From Veillonellales bacterium (GTDB lineage Bacteria > Bacillota > Negativicutes > Veillonellales > Dialisteraceae), in NCBI GenBank assembly GCA_944390485.1, contig CALXPQ010000001.1, forward strand, positions 248,001-312,000: a stretch of DNA of 64,000 bases, given 5' to 3'. This document shows, one piece after another, positions 15,558 to 24,913 of the stretch. Both the position numbers and the translations under genes were made by a program. The notes below the pieces were generated by a model. It saw only the letters and a list, made by a program, of their open reading frames with translations. It did no database searches and was not told where the DNA came from. Position 1 is the stretch's first letter. Every line of letters begins with the position of its first letter.

Positions 15558-15781
15558 TGTGTTTTCCCTCGATTGACAGCCTTGTCAAGGATGTAGATAC
15601 GAAATATACGCTGGTCACCTTGGCCGCTCTCCGCGCCAGAGAACTGACGGACGGCATGGAGCCTCTGATCCCGGATGCGGAAGGCAAGAAGCCGGTCACG
15701 ATCGCCCTGGAAGAGATCTACGACAAGAAAATTACCTATGAGCGCAGCGACAGAAAACAGGAGACCGACGCGAATGTTTGA
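15554..15781 (+). CDS. rpoZ: RNA polymerase omega subunit
   Basis: The 75-residue omega subunit aids assembly and stability of RNA polymerase and in many bacteria contributes to a (p)ppGpp site. The family features are the N-terminal SIDSLVKDVDTKYTLVTLAALRARE (seen as DTKYTLVTLAALRARE) and the C-terminal KPVTIALEEIYDKKITYE. Two adjacent ATG codons (15554 and 15557) are possible starts; AAGGAGG lies about 10 bases upstream. Its last eight bases overlap the start of coaBC. Confidence 0.92.
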   Translation: MMCFPSIDSLVKDVDTKYTLVTLAALRARELTDGMEPLIPDAEGKKPVTIALEEIYDKKITYERSDRKQETDANV

Positions 15782-16967
15782 AGGAAAACATATCGTCGTC
15801 GGGATCACCGGCGGAATCGCCGCCTATAAAGCGGCGGAACTGGTGAGTCAGCTCCGGCAGCGCGGTGCCGACGTGCACTGCATCATGACGGAGCACGCCG
15901 CCCAGCTCGTCTCGCCGATCACCTTCGGGGAGCTTTCCGGAAACGACGTCACCGTCAATATGTTTGCCAATATTTCCCACTGGGATGTCCAGCACATCGC
16001 GCTGGCGCGGCTGGCAGATCTGTTCGTCATCGCGCCCGCCACGGCGAATATCATCGGCAAGGCGGCCTGCGGCATCGCGGACGATATGCTCAGCACCACC
16101 CTCATGGCCACGAAGGCGCCTGTCCTCTTCGTTCCGGCCATGAATACGAATATGTACGAAAATCCCATCGTACAGCGCAATATCCGCACGCTCCGCGAAG
16201 CGGGATACACTGTCATGGAGCCGGAATCCGGCCATCTGGCGTGCAACACGTCGGGAAAAGGACGATTCCCGAAAACAGAGGCCATCCTGAGCGAAATCGA
16301 AAAGGCGCTGTTCGGGCAGCATCTGCTTCGCGGCAAAAAGGTCATCGTCAGCGCGGGCGGGACCAAGGAAAACATCGACCCGGTCCGCTACATCGGCAAC
16401 CGGTCCAGCGGAAAAATGGGCTATGCCATCGCCCGGGCGGCCGCCATGGAGGACGCGGACGTCACGCTGGTGAGCTGCACGGAAGAGCTGCCGGTGCCGG
16501 AAGGCGTCCGCGTCCGCTACGTGCAGAATGCCCGCGAAATGAAGCAGGCAATGGATGCGCTCTTTGACGCCTGCGACGTGGCGGTCATGGCGGCGGCGGT
16601 CTCCGATTACCGGACGAAAAATGAATCGCCGCGGAAAATCAAAAAAGAAGATCACGATGCGCTGACCATCCAGCTGGAGCTGAATCCGGACATCCTGTAC
16701 GGACTGGGGCAGAAGAAACAGCATCAGTTCCTCGTGGGCTTCGCAGCGGAGACCAATGACGTGATCGAACACGGCAAAGAAAAGCTGGAGCGGAAAAATC
16801 TGGACATGCTCGTCGCCAATGATGTGAGCCAGGCCGGAGCCGGCTTCAATGTGTCGACGAACATTGCTTCGCTCCTGTACCGGGACCATACGATGGAGCA
16901 GTTCCCGATCATGACGAAAGAAGAACTGGGCCGCGTGATCATCCGGAAGATTGCGGAGCGCCTGTAA
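15774..16967 (+). CDS. coaBC: Bifunctional phosphopantothenoylcysteine decarboxylase / phosphopantothenate-cysteine ligase
   Basis: This 397-residue enzyme performs two successive steps of coenzyme A synthesis. The N-terminal flavoprotein decarboxylase domain begins VVGITGGIAAYKAAELVSQL and carries the PAMNTNMYENP loop (about 122-132) with its substrate-binding asparagine. The C-terminal ligase domain starts near residue 187 with VIVSAGGTKENIDPVRYIGN and includes NRSSGKMGYAIA. The ATG at 15774 is chosen because MFEGKHIVVGITGG matches the family; longer forms run into rpoZ. A strong terminator follows. Confidence 0.95.
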   Translation: MFEGKHIVVGITGGIAAYKAAELVSQLRQRGADVHCIMTEHAAQLVSPITFGELSGNDVTVNMFANISHWDVQHIALARLADLFVIAPATANIIGKAACGIADDMLSTTLMATKAPVLFVPAMNTNMYENPIVQRNIRTLREAGYTVMEPESGHLACNTSGKGRFPKTEAILSEIEKALFGQHLLRGKKVIVSAGGTKENIDPVRYIGNRSSGKMGYAIARAAAMEDADVTLVSCTEELPVPEGVRVRYVQNAREMKQAMDALFDACDVAVMAAAVSDYRTKNESPRKIKKEDHDALTIQLELNPDILYGLGQKKQHQFLVGFAAETNDVIEHGKEKLERKNLDMLVANDVSQAGAGFNVSTNIASLLYRDHTMEQFPIMTKEELGRVIIRKIAERL

Positions 16968-16972
16968 AACAG

Positions 16973-17004
16973 AAGGACCCTGCGGCGGCGCACGGTCCTT
17001 TTTT
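16973..17004 (+). terminator. Terminator after coaBC
   Basis: A stem of 7 plus 4 bp (16973-16979/16994-17000 and 16981-16984/16989-16992, one C-C mismatch) is followed by a run of T residues. Confidence 0.88.
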
Positions 17005-17013
17005 GTTTCCTGC

Positions 17014-17042
17014 TTGTATTCCCTGAGGAAAGCAGATATAAT
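17014..17042 (+). promoter_or_regulatory. Promoter of the SAM riboswitch-metK transcript
   Basis: TTGTAT and TATAAT are separated by 17 bases; the riboswitch aptamer begins about 12 bases downstream. Confidence 0.75.
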
Positions 17043-17053
17043 ACAGAAGTATG

Positions 17054-17146
17054 CTCATCAAGAGTAGCGGAGGGACTGGCCCGGCGATGCTACAGCAACC
17101 ATTCTCAGGAAGCGGTGCTAATTCCAGCAGGAAACTGAAAGATGAG
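17054..17146 (+). promoter_or_regulatory. SAM-I (S-box) riboswitch aptamer
   Basis: The outer P1 helix is formed by CTCATC (17054-17059) and GATGAG (17141-17146). Between them are the conserved S-box blocks AGAGTAGCGGAGGGACTGGC, the CCGGCGATGCTACAGCAACC section and the GGTGCTAATTCCAGC section that supplies the SAM pocket and pseudoknot. It binds S-adenosylmethionine and, with the terminator just downstream, should shut off metK when SAM is plentiful. Confidence 0.95.
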
Positions 17147-17151
17147 GGACT

Positions 17152-17175
17152 CTCCCTCCGGCAGGGAGTTTTTTT
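17152..17175 (+). terminator. SAM riboswitch expression-platform terminator
   Basis: A hairpin (17152-17157 with 17163-17168) is followed by seven T residues. It lies six bases after the aptamer and 48 bases before metK, as expected for an S-box attenuator. Confidence 0.88.
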
Positions 17176-17222
17176 ATTGAGATACAGCAAGGGAATTTCA
17201 TAGATCATTTGAGGAGGTACAA

Positions 17223-18407
17223 ATGACGAAAAAAGCATTCTTTTCATCCGAATCGGTCACGGAAGGACATCCGGATAAAATCTGTGACCAGATCTCCGAC
17301 GGCATCCTTGACGCCATCCTCGCACAGGATCCGAACGGCCGCGTAGCCTGCGAGACCATTGTGACGACGGGGCAGGTCCATGTATTCGGCGAAATCTCCA
17401 CCAGCTGCTATGTGGACATCCCGAAAGTTGTCCGCCAGACCATCAAGGACATCGGCTACACCCGCGCCAAGTACGGATTCGACGGCGATACCTGCGGCGT
17501 CCTGATCTCCATCGACGAACAGTCCCCGGATATCGCCATGGGTGTCGACCATTCGCTGGAAGCCAAGAAAAATGAAGCGGACGCCTACGATATCGGCGCA
17601 GGCGATCAGGGCATGATGTTCGGCTATGCGACGAATGAGACGCCGGAATACCTGCCGTTCCCGATCGCCATGGCGCACCGTCTGTCCCGCCGTCTGGCCG
17701 AAGTCAGAAAGACCGGGGAGCTGGCGTATCTCCGTCCGGACGGAAAGACGCAGGTCACCGTGGAATATGACGACGGCAAGCCGGTCCGCATCGACACCAT
17801 CGTCGTGTCCTCCCAGCATGACCCGGAAATCAGCCATGACCAGATCGAAAAAGACATCATCGAGCATGTGGTGAAGGCCGTCATCCCGGCAAACTATCTG
17901 GATGAAAAGACCAAATACTACATCAACCCGACGGGCCGCTTCGTCATCGGCGGACCGCAGGGCGATGCGGGCCTGACCGGACGCAAGATCATCGTCGATA
18001 CCTACGGCGGCATGGCCCGTCACGGCGGCGGCGCGTTCTCCGGCAAAGATCCGACGAAGGTCGACCGTTCCGCGGCCTATGCAGCGCGCTATGTAGCGAA
18101 AAACATCGTCGCCGCCGGCATTGCCGACAAATGCGAGATCCAGCTGGCCTACGCCATCGGCGTCGCGCAGCCGGTCTCCATCCTGGTGGATACGTTCGGC
18201 ACCGGCCGTCTGGACGACGATGCCATCGTGGATCTCATCCGCAAAAACTTTGAGCTTCGTCCGGCGGGCATCATCGACATGCTGGACCTCCGCCGTCCAA
18301 TCTACAAGCAGACGGCCGCGTACGGCCATTTCGGACGCACGGACGTGGACCTGCCGTGGGAACACACCGATAAGGCGGCGGCTCTCCGGGAGCAGGCCGG
18401 ACTGTAA
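17223..18407 (+). CDS. metK: S-adenosylmethionine synthetase
   Basis: The enzyme (394 residues) makes SAM from methionine and ATP. Signatures seen are [16 protein letters not shown] near residues 10-25, [12 protein letters not shown] near 125, [15 protein letters not shown] near 245 and [22 protein letters not shown] near 264 (as [17 protein letters not shown]). The ATG follows GAGGAGG. It is regulated by the upstream S-box riboswitch and is monocistronic, ending at a UUCG-loop terminator. Its product feeds the SAH and MTA salvage genes at 30047-34436. Confidence 0.97.
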   Translation: MTKKAFFSSESVTEGHPDKICDQISDGILDAILAQDPNGRVACETIVTTGQVHVFGEISTSCYVDIPKVVRQTIKDIGYTRAKYGFDGDTCGVLISIDEQSPDIAMGVDHSLEAKKNEADAYDIGAGDQGMMFGYATNETPEYLPFPIAMAHRLSRRLAEVRKTGELAYLRPDGKTQVTVEYDDGKPVRIDTIVVSSQHDPEISHDQIEKDIIEHVVKAVIPANYLDEKTKYYINPTGRFVIGGPQGDAGLTGRKIIVDTYGGMARHGGGAFSGKDPTKVDRSAAYAARYVAKNIVAAGIADKCEIQLAYAIGVAQPVSILVDTFGTGRLDDDAIVDLIRKNFELRPAGIIDMLDLRRPIYKQTAAYGHFGRTDVDLPWEHTDKAAALREQAGL

Positions 18408-18415
18408 TGCCGCAG

Positions 18416-18451
18416 AAAGAGGAACGGTCTTCGGACAGGTTCCTCTTTTTT
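18416..18451 (+). terminator. Terminator after metK
   Basis: A perfect 10-bp outer stem (18416-18425 with 18439-18448), capped by a GTC-TTCG-GAC inner hairpin, is followed by T residues. Confidence 0.9.
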
Positions 18452-18483
18452 GATGGGAAAATGGCCCCGGCGTCCATCTGTGC

Positions 18484-18489
18484 TACAAT
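18484..18489 (+). promoter_or_regulatory. Possible -10 box of priA
   Basis: TACAAT lies 45 bases before the preferred priA start. No convincing -35 hexamer is visible. Confidence 0.35.
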
Positions 18490-18534
18490 AAAAGAATCAT
18501 TTCCCGTTTCTGTCCTGCGGAAAGGAGGATGCCC

Positions 18535-20898
18535 ATGGAATGCACTGCAGAGATCCTAATCAACCGCCCGTCGAAGCATCTGGACCGGCCATTTACCTAC
18601 CGCATCCCGCCGGCGCTCGCCGGTCTGGGCCCGGGGTGGCGGTGTGCTGTGCCGTTCAGCGGGCGCACGGAAGAGGGCATCATCCTCTCTGTCCGTCAGG
18701 ACGAGGAAACACAGCGGACCTATGCGCTGAAAGATATCCTGGCGCCGGTGGATGATTTCCCGTGGTTCACGCCGGAAATGCTAGAGCTGGCCCGCTGGAT
18801 CGCATCCTATTATATGTGTACCTACATCGACGCGCTCCGGCTGTTTCTCATCGATAAAAAGGGCATCCGCACGCACGTCTACTATACGATCTGCTGGGAT
18901 GCCGTGCCGGAGGATCATCCGCTCCGTGCGCTGGCGGATGGCACGGTGACGGAGCTTTCGGAAGAAGATGCGGCGCTCCTCATGGATGACAGCCTGCGGG
19001 ACCGGTGCCTGCGGGAAGGCATCCTTACCAAAAAGGAAACGGTCCGGGCTGTCTACCGCCCGCCGCTGGAAAAATGGCTCATCCCGACTGACCGGATAAC
19101 GGAATCGCTCCGCAGCCCGAAGCAGGAAGCACTCGGTGCGTACCTGCGCCGCTTCGGCGCACAGCCGGTGCGTCATCTCCAGACGGAAGGGTTCTCTCCT
19201 TCCGTCATGCAAACCTTCTGCAAAAATGGAAACGGGGAATTCCGCTTTCGTCCCCGCGATACCTATTCGCTGATTCGCCCGGTAAAAGAGAGAGATGATC
19301 GGATTCTCACGGCAGAGCAGCAGGCGGCCTGCGCCCGCATCGAAAAAGCGATCAACGCCGGGCAATACCGCGGCCAGCTCCTGATGGGCGTGACCGGAAG
19401 CGGGAAGACAGAGGTCTATCTGCGGGCCGCCGAGCATGCCCTGGCGCAGGGCGGCTCCGTGCTGATTCTCGTGCCGGAGATTGCGCTCACCATTCAGATG
19501 GTGGACTATTTTTCCGCCCGCTTCGGCGACGAGGTCGTCTTTATCCACAGCAAGCTCAGCCGGGGCGAGCGATACAACAACCGCATGCGTGTGGAGCGGG
19601 GAGAGAGCCGCATTGTGATCGGCTCCCGGTCGGCGCTCTTCATGCCGTATCGTGATCTGAAGCTGATCGTCGTCGATGAGGAATACGACGCCTCCTACAA
19701 GCAGGATGAAACGCCGTATTACAATGGGCGGGACGCCGCCAAAAAACTGGCCGTGCTCCATCACTGTCCCATCGTGCTGGGAGCCGCCACGCCGTCCGTC
19801 GCCACGTATGCTGCCGCGCTGGCGGGGAAGATCGATCTGCTTGAAATGAAAGAACGGGTACACCACACGCCGCTGCCTGCGGTCCATATCGTGGATATGC
19901 GGGAGGAAACCAGACATGCAGGGCCCTATTCCCGGGCCCTGCTGGACGCCATCCGAGAAACGGTCGGGGAGGGGAAAAAAGTCATCCTGTTCCTGAACCG
20001 GCGCGGCTACGCCACCACGCTGCAGTGCCGGGACTGCGGCTATGTCTTCAAATGTCCGAACTGCGACGTGTCGCTGGTCTATCACAAGGCACGCCATTCC
20101 CTGAACTGTCACTACTGCGAATGCGTTTTTCCCGTGCCGGACCGCTGCCCGAAGTGCGGCGGTCCTCACATCGCGTACATGGGACAGGGAACAGAAAAAG
20201 CGGAGGAGCTTCTCGGACAGTTTCTGCCCGGGGCAGAATGCCGGCGGCTGGACCTGGACAGCACCTCCCGCAAACATTCCGCCGCCCGCATCCTGGATGA
20301 TTTCCGAAACAGCCGCTTCCCGGTACTGCTCGGCACGCAGATGGTCGCCAAGGGCCACGACATCCCCGATGTGAAGACTGTGGGCATCCTGTCAGCCGAT
20401 TCCATCCTGAACCGGCCGACCTACCTGGCGTCGGAGCAGGCCTTTATCCTCATCACGCAGTGCGCTGGCCGGGCCGGGCGGAGCACCGAGCAGGGGCAGG
20501 TCATCCTTCAGACTTACGATCCGGAGCACTACGTTATCCGCGCTGCGGTCCGTCAGTGCTATCCGGCGTTTTACGAAAAAGAGATCCGCTATCGGAAAGC
20601 GCTGCGGTATCCGCCGTTCACGCGGCTCATGAAAATCACCTGCTTCAGCCGGCAGTATGAAGAAGCGTCGGAAAAAGCACAGCGCATCGCCGACTGGCTG
20701 GCGGAAGTCCTGCCGAAACTCTCCGGCGGCATCACCGCCACGCCGCCGTATGATGAGCCAATCCGGAAAGTACGGAATACCTATTATGTTTCGATCATGG
20801 TCCGCGGCACGTCGCTCCTTACGCTGAAAACGGCCATGCGGGAAGCGCCGGTCTTCCGGGCCAACGGCATTCTCATCGACGTGGACCCGCTTTCCTGA
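18535..20898 (+). CDS. priA: Primosomal protein N', replication-restart helicase PriA
   Basis: The 787-residue 3'-to-5' superfamily 2 helicase reloads the replisome at collapsed forks. The N-terminal 3'BD domain binds fork ends; the helicase core has Walker A GVTGSGKTEVYLRA near residue 284 and the Walker B variant VVDEEYDASYKQ (DEEY where most PriA proteins have DEEH). The zinc-binding insert has four CxxC pairs between about 501 and 545 (CRDCG, CPNC, CHYC, CPKCG). Two ATGs compete: 18529 abuts the GGAGG, while 18535 has normal spacing, so 18535 is preferred. Confidence 0.93.
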   Translation: MECTAEILINRPSKHLDRPFTYRIPPALAGLGPGWRCAVPFSGRTEEGIILSVRQDEETQRTYALKDILAPVDDFPWFTPEMLELARWIASYYMCTYIDALRLFLIDKKGIRTHVYYTICWDAVPEDHPLRALADGTVTELSEEDAALLMDDSLRDRCLREGILTKKETVRAVYRPPLEKWLIPTDRITESLRSPKQEALGAYLRRFGAQPVRHLQTEGFSPSVMQTFCKNGNGEFRFRPRDTYSLIRPVKERDDRILTAEQQAACARIEKAINAGQYRGQLLMGVTGSGKTEVYLRAAEHALAQGGSVLILVPEIALTIQMVDYFSARFGDEVVFIHSKLSRGERYNNRMRVERGESRIVIGSRSALFMPYRDLKLIVVDEEYDASYKQDETPYYNGRDAAKKLAVLHHCPIVLGAATPSVATYAAALAGKIDLLEMKERVHHTPLPAVHIVDMREETRHAGPYSRALLDAIRETVGEGKKVILFLNRRGYATTLQCRDCGYVFKCPNCDVSLVYHKARHSLNCHYCECVFPVPDRCPKCGGPHIAYMGQGTEKAEELLGQFLPGAECRRLDLDSTSRKHSAARILDDFRNSRFPVLLGTQMVAKGHDIPDVKTVGILSADSILNRPTYLASEQAFILITQCAGRAGRSTEQGQVILQTYDPEHYVIRAAVRQCYPAFYEKEIRYRKALRYPPFTRLMKITCFSRQYEEASEKAQRIADWLAEVLPKLSGGITATPPYDEPIRKVRNTYYVSIMVRGTSLLTLKTAMREAPVFRANGILIDVDPLS

Positions 20899-20930
20899 AA
20901 GAAAGCGCCCGTCCATGGAACAGGATATGA

Positions 20931-20936
20931 TACAAT
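20931..20936 (+). promoter_or_regulatory. Possible -10 box of the def-fmt-rsmB-rlmN operon
   Basis: TACAAT occurs in the short gap after priA, about 70 bases before def. The -35 region is not recognisable. Confidence 0.35.
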
Positions 20937-20957
20937 GTCCATGACACCGTTTTTCCT

Positions 20958-20976
20958 CTGCCGCAGGAGGCGGCAG
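20958..20976 (+). other. Leader hairpin upstream of def
   Basis: CTGCCG (20958-20963) pairs with CGGCAG (20971-20976) around a 7-base loop. No T tract follows. The structure lies about 30 bases before the def start. Confidence 0.4.
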
Positions 20977-21007
20977 GCATCCCATACACAGAAAGAAGGT
21001 CATATTT

Positions 21008-21475
21008 TTGAGCAAGATCATCACGGCGGGCAACCCCGTCCTGAAAGAAGTGGCGCAGCCCGTCACCGCATTTGATAAAAATCTGAAATTCCTGCTGGAA
21101 AACATGAAAAAGACGCTGTACGAAGCCAATGGCGTGGGGCTCGCCGCGCCGCAGGTGGCCGTGTCCAAGCGGATCTTCGTCGCAGACGACGGAGAATCCG
21201 GCTACGAAGAATACATCAATCCTGTATGGACACCGCTCGGCGATGAAAAGGACATTGATGTGGAAGGCTGCCTGTCAGTGCCCGACCTGTACGGGGAAGT
21301 GGAGCGCTACAGCCATGTGCTCATCAAATATCAGGACCGTCATGGAAAGAAGAAGCAGAAAAAGGCGTCCGGCCTGCTGGCCCGCTGCATCCAGCATGAG
21401 ACGGATCATCTGGACGGCATCCTTTTCATTGAAAAGGCGATTTCCCTGCACAAAGGAAAAGATGCCCATGAGTGA
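21008..21475 (+). CDS. def: Peptide deformylase
   Basis: The iron/zinc enzyme (155 residues) removes the formyl group from nascent proteins. All three family motifs are present: GVGLAAPQV (about 40-48), EGCLSVP with the metal-binding cysteine (about 86-92) and QHETDHLDG with the HExxH histidines (about 128-136). The start is TTG, 5 bases after GAAAGAAGG, giving MSKIITAGNPVLKEVA as in the family. Its stop lies inside the beginning of fmt, the standard def-fmt coupling. Confidence 0.95.
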   Translation: MSKIITAGNPVLKEVAQPVTAFDKNLKFLLENMKKTLYEANGVGLAAPQVAVSKRIFVADDGESGYEEYINPVWTPLGDEKDIDVEGCLSVPDLYGEVERYSHVLIKYQDRHGKKKQKKASGLLARCIQHETDHLDGILFIEKAISLHKGKDAHE

Positions 21476-22415
21476 TCTGCGCATCGTCTTCATGGGAACG
21501 CCGGCCTTCGCGCTGTCTACGCTTCAGCTGCTCTGCGAGACCGGCCATACGCCGGTCGCCGTCTACACGCAGCCGGATAAAGCCAACCGCCGCGGCGGAA
21601 AAATTTCCTATTCGCCGGTCAAGGCTTACGCACTGGAGAAGGGCCTTCCCGTCTATCAGCCGACGACATTCCGCACGGAGGAAGCGGTGGAACAGCTTCG
21701 CACACTGTGTCCCGATCTGATCGTCGTCATCGCTTACGGACAGATCCTGCCGCAGGCCGTGCTGGACATCCCGGCATACGGAGCGGTCAATATCCACGCT
21801 TCGCTTCTTCCGCGGTACCGCGGCGCGGCGCCGGTGCAGCGCGCCATCATCGATCAGGAGAAAGAAAGCGGCGTGACGCTCATGCAGCTCGACGCCGGCA
21901 TGGACACAGGCTGCATCATCAGCCAGGTTCGCCTGCCCCTCACACAGGACATGACGGCGGGGAGCCTTCTGGAGACGCTGGCGGAGGCCGGCTCCCGGGA
22001 ACTGCTCCGCCTGCTGGATCATCTGCCGGAGGCGCTGGCCGCCGCAGTGCCGCAGGACGAGTCGCAGGCAACCTATGCAGAAAAACTCACCAAGGACATG
22101 GGCCGCATCGACTGGACAAAGGATGCGCTCACGCTCCACGCACTGGCGCGCGGCATGTATCCGAATCCGGGGACGTATACGTTCTTCCGCGGCAAGCGCA
22201 TCAAGATCCATCAGACGGTCCTGCCGGAGCATCCTGCGGCCTCCGGCGGACAGCCCGGAGAAATCCTCTCTCTGGCGGCCGGCGTCCTCTGGGTGCAGAC
22301 GGGAGAGGGGTTCCTCGGCATCGCCCGCCTCCAGCCGGAAAACCACAAGCAGATGAGCGCCGCCGATTTCATCAACGGCTATCAGGTGAAAGTCCATGAC
22401 AAAATGGAAGGCTGA
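21468..22415 (+). CDS. fmt: Methionyl-tRNA formyltransferase
   Basis: The enzyme (315 residues) formylates initiator methionyl-tRNA using 10-formyltetrahydrofolate. The N-terminal Rossmann domain begins RIVFMGTPAFALSTL, and the catalytic block NIHASLLPRYRGAAPVQRAI lies near 106-125, with QLDAGMDTGCII after it. The C-terminal OB-like tRNA-binding domain occupies about 205-315. The ATG at 21468 gives MSDLRIVFMG; an ATG two codons earlier is also possible. It overlaps def by eight bases and rsmB by twenty. Confidence 0.95.
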   Translation: MSDLRIVFMGTPAFALSTLQLLCETGHTPVAVYTQPDKANRRGGKISYSPVKAYALEKGLPVYQPTTFRTEEAVEQLRTLCPDLIVVIAYGQILPQAVLDIPAYGAVNIHASLLPRYRGAAPVQRAIIDQEKESGVTLMQLDAGMDTGCIISQVRLPLTQDMTAGSLLETLAEAGSRELLRLLDHLPEALAAAVPQDESQATYAEKLTKDMGRIDWTKDALTLHALARGMYPNPGTYTFFRGKRIKIHQTVLPEHPAASGGQPGEILSLAAGVLWVQTGEGFLGIARLQPENHKQMSAADFINGYQVKVHDKMEG

Positions 22416-23748
22416 GCCGGCACCGTCTGCGCGCCGTGCCGCGTATGGCGCTCTGTTCGATATTTTTGAAAAAGAAGCGTATGCCAATCTGACGATCCAG
22501 CACCTCCTCGCTCGGTATGCGTGGCGTCCGGAAGAACGGCGGTTCCTGACGGAGCTCGTCTACGGCGTCTGCCGCCGATATAATGTCCTGCTCTGGCTCA
22601 TCGGCCGGCTCAGCACCCGTCCGGTCGAGAAGCTGGATGCGCCGGTGCGGCTGCTGCTCTGCCTGGGGCTGTACCAGCTGGCTTTCCTCGATGCGGTGCC
22701 GGATTCGGCGGCCGTCAATGAGACAGTGAAGCTTGCCAAAAAGATCACCCATGCGGGCAGCACCGGATTCATCAATGCGGTCCTTCGGAATTTCATCCGG
22801 TGCAGGGATTCGCTGCGCATCCCCGGGGAAGAGGCCGACCCGATCCTGCACGACGCGCTGATGTACAATGAGCCGGAATGGCTCGTCCGCCGCTGGACCG
22901 CCGAGTGGGGCCAGGACAAAGCGCACGCCGTCCTGGCCGCGCTGAATCGCATCCCCGCCGTGGATATCCGGTGCAACCGGCGGAAGACGGACCGGGCATC
23001 CCTCATGCAGCGGCTGTCGGGCCTCGGCGCCGCGCCGGAGCCGATCGCCCTCTGCGCCGACGGCATCACGCTCGGCGAAAGCGGCCCGTTTTTCCGCTCC
23101 AATCTTCTAAAGGAAGGGCTGGCATACGTGCAGAACCGCGCGTCCATGGCGCCCGCCTGCATACTCGCACCGGAAGCAGGAGAGACCGTCCTCGATATGT
23201 GCGCCGCACCGGGCAGCAAGACGACACAGATCGCCGCCCTGATGGATGACCGGGGCCAGGTGGATGCATGGGATATCTATCCGCACAAGATCCGCCTGAT
23301 CCGGGACAACTGCCGGCGGATGGGCATCCACATCGTCCGCGCAGAGGTCCGGGACGCCTCGGCCTTTCACGAGGAAAAACAGGGCCGTTACGACCGTGTC
23401 CTGCTGGATGCGCCGTGCTCTGGCCTCGGCGTGCTCGGGAGAAAAACGGAAATGCGCTGGCGCAGGAAAGAAGAAGATCTGGCTGCGTTCCCGCCCCTGC
23501 AGAAGCAGATGCTCCATCGGGCGGCATCCTATGTAAAGCCCGGCGGACGGATCGTCTACAGCACCTGCACGCTCAACGGGGCCGAGAATGAAGCGGTCGT
23601 GGAAGCCTTCCTCGCCGCGCACCCGGATTTTGTCCTGACGCCGTTTTCCCTTCCGGGCGCAGACGGGACGCAGGGCATGTGTACGCTGTGGCCGGATATT
23701 CATGAAAGCGACGGATTTTTTGCAGCCTGCCTGACAAGGAGAGCCTGA
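22396..23748 (+). CDS. rsmB: 16S rRNA (cytosine-967-C5)-methyltransferase RsmB
   Basis: This 450-residue rRNA modification enzyme fuses an N-terminal NusB-like RNA-binding domain (about 10-140, including FLTELVYGVCRRYN) to a SAM-dependent methyltransferase domain. The latter shows DMCAAPGSKTTQIAALM near 266-282, the catalytic loop DAPCSGLGVLGRK near 337 and YSTCTLNGAENE, whose second cysteine is also catalytic. The ATG lies within fmt and rlmN starts on the last base of the stop (TGATG), so the run is translation-coupled. Confidence 0.95.
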   Translation: MTKWKAEPAPSARRAAYGALFDIFEKEAYANLTIQHLLARYAWRPEERRFLTELVYGVCRRYNVLLWLIGRLSTRPVEKLDAPVRLLLCLGLYQLAFLDAVPDSAAVNETVKLAKKITHAGSTGFINAVLRNFIRCRDSLRIPGEEADPILHDALMYNEPEWLVRRWTAEWGQDKAHAVLAALNRIPAVDIRCNRRKTDRASLMQRLSGLGAAPEPIALCADGITLGESGPFFRSNLLKEGLAYVQNRASMAPACILAPEAGETVLDMCAAPGSKTTQIAALMDDRGQVDAWDIYPHKIRLIRDNCRRMGIHIVRAEVRDASAFHEEKQGRYDRVLLDAPCSGLGVLGRKTEMRWRRKEEDLAAFPPLQKQMLHRAASYVKPGGRIVYSTCTLNGAENEAVVEAFLAAHPDFVLTPFSLPGADGTQGMCTLWPDIHESDGFFAACLTRRA

Positions 23749-24788
23749 TGAAATGGAACGTATGGGGGCATTCGCTTGAAGAGACGGAAGCATTCCTTGC
23801 AGAAGGAGGATTTCCGAGATTCCGGGCGAAGCAGCTCCACGATTATCTGTATAAGCGCTATATTTATGATTTTTCCCAGATGACGCAGTTTCCGGCGGCC
23901 ATGCGGTCCTGGCTTGAGGAACATGCGCAGATGAATCGGCCGGAAGTCATCCGCCGGCAGCGGTCCGGCGACGGCGATACGACGAAGCTGCTCCTGCGGC
24001 TGTCCGACGGCTCCCTGATCGAGACTGTCTGCATGCACCACGACTACGGCAATTCCATCTGCGTCTCCACGCAGGTGGGCTGTGCCATGGGCTGCATCTT
24101 CTGCGCATCCACCCGGCATGGGATGAAGCGCAATCTGCTTCCCGGCGAAATGCTGGCGCAGATCTATGCGTTCCGGGAACTGTATGACATCCCGGTCCAT
24201 TCCATCGTTCTCATGGGCAGCGGCGAACCGCTCCAGAATTATGACAACGTACTGGCCTTTCTCCGCCTATGCCACAATCCGGACTGCCTCAACCTGTCGT
24301 ACCGGAGCATGACGCTCTCCACCTGCGGCATCGTGCCGGCCATTTACCGGCTGGCAGACGAAGGCCTGCCGATCACGCTGGCCATCTCTCTCCACGCGCC
24401 GAACGACGAGATCCGAAACCGCATCCTGCCGGCAAGCCGACGCTATCCCATCGGAACGCTCATCGACGCAGCCAGGCAGTATTTCCGCGTCACCGGCCGG
24501 CGCGTCACCTTCGAGTATATCCTGATCGACGGCATTAACGCCGGGACGGAGCATGCGGAAGAACTGTGCCGTCTCGTGGGAAACATGGCCTGCCATTTCA
24601 ATTTGATCCCCATCAACGGGACGGAGCATATCCAGCTGTATCCGCCGAGCCGGCAGCAGACGGACCGCTTCTGCAAGATTCTGGAGAAACATGGAAAGAG
24701 CGTGACCGTGCGCCGGCAGATGGGGGACGAGATTCAGGCGGCCTGCGGCCAGCTGAAGCGCCGGTACCTGGACGATTCCTCAAAATGA
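23748..24788 (+). CDS. rlmN: Dual-specificity 23S rRNA / tRNA adenine-C2 methyltransferase RlmN
   Basis: The radical-SAM enzyme (346 residues) methylates C2 of A2503 in 23S rRNA and A37 in some tRNAs. The iron-sulphur cluster motif CxxxCxxC appears as GCAMGCIFCAST near residue 108, and VLMGSGEPLQNYDNV near 155 and ISLHAPNDEIRNRILPASRRYP (seen as SLHAPNDEIRNRILPASR) are typical. The C-terminal cysteine that forms the methylated intermediate lies near AACGQL at about 335. It is last in the def operon and is followed by a hairpin terminator. Confidence 0.95.
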   Translation: MKWNVWGHSLEETEAFLAEGGFPRFRAKQLHDYLYKRYIYDFSQMTQFPAAMRSWLEEHAQMNRPEVIRRQRSGDGDTTKLLLRLSDGSLIETVCMHHDYGNSICVSTQVGCAMGCIFCASTRHGMKRNLLPGEMLAQIYAFRELYDIPVHSIVLMGSGEPLQNYDNVLAFLRLCHNPDCLNLSYRSMTLSTCGIVPAIYRLADEGLPITLAISLHAPNDEIRNRILPASRRYPIGTLIDAARQYFRVTGRRVTFEYILIDGINAGTEHAEELCRLVGNMACHFNLIPINGTEHIQLYPPSRQQTDRFCKILEKHGKSVTVRRQMGDEIQAACGQLKRRYLDDSSK

Positions 24789-24793
24789 CAGAA

Positions 24794-24825
24794 AGAGACC
24801 TCCCTGCTGCGGGGTCTTCTTTTTA
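24794..24825 (+). terminator. Terminator after rlmN
   Basis: An imperfect stem (AGACC with GGTCT, plus flanking A-T pairs and a bulge) leads into CTTTTT. Confidence 0.6.
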
Positions 24826-24867
24826 TGCCTCCGCGCGGGGAAGTTCTCTTTTCCATGCCGTCTGTAG

Positions 24868-24873
24868 TATAAT
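24868..24873 (+). promoter_or_regulatory. -10 box of the phosphatase-kinase operon
   Basis: A perfect TATAAT lies 73 bases before the phosphatase start. The -35 region (TTCTCT at 18 bases) is weak. Confidence 0.45.
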
Positions 24874-24913
24874 AAGAACGCATAAAATCAATGGGCGGAA
24901 AAATGGTTCCGCG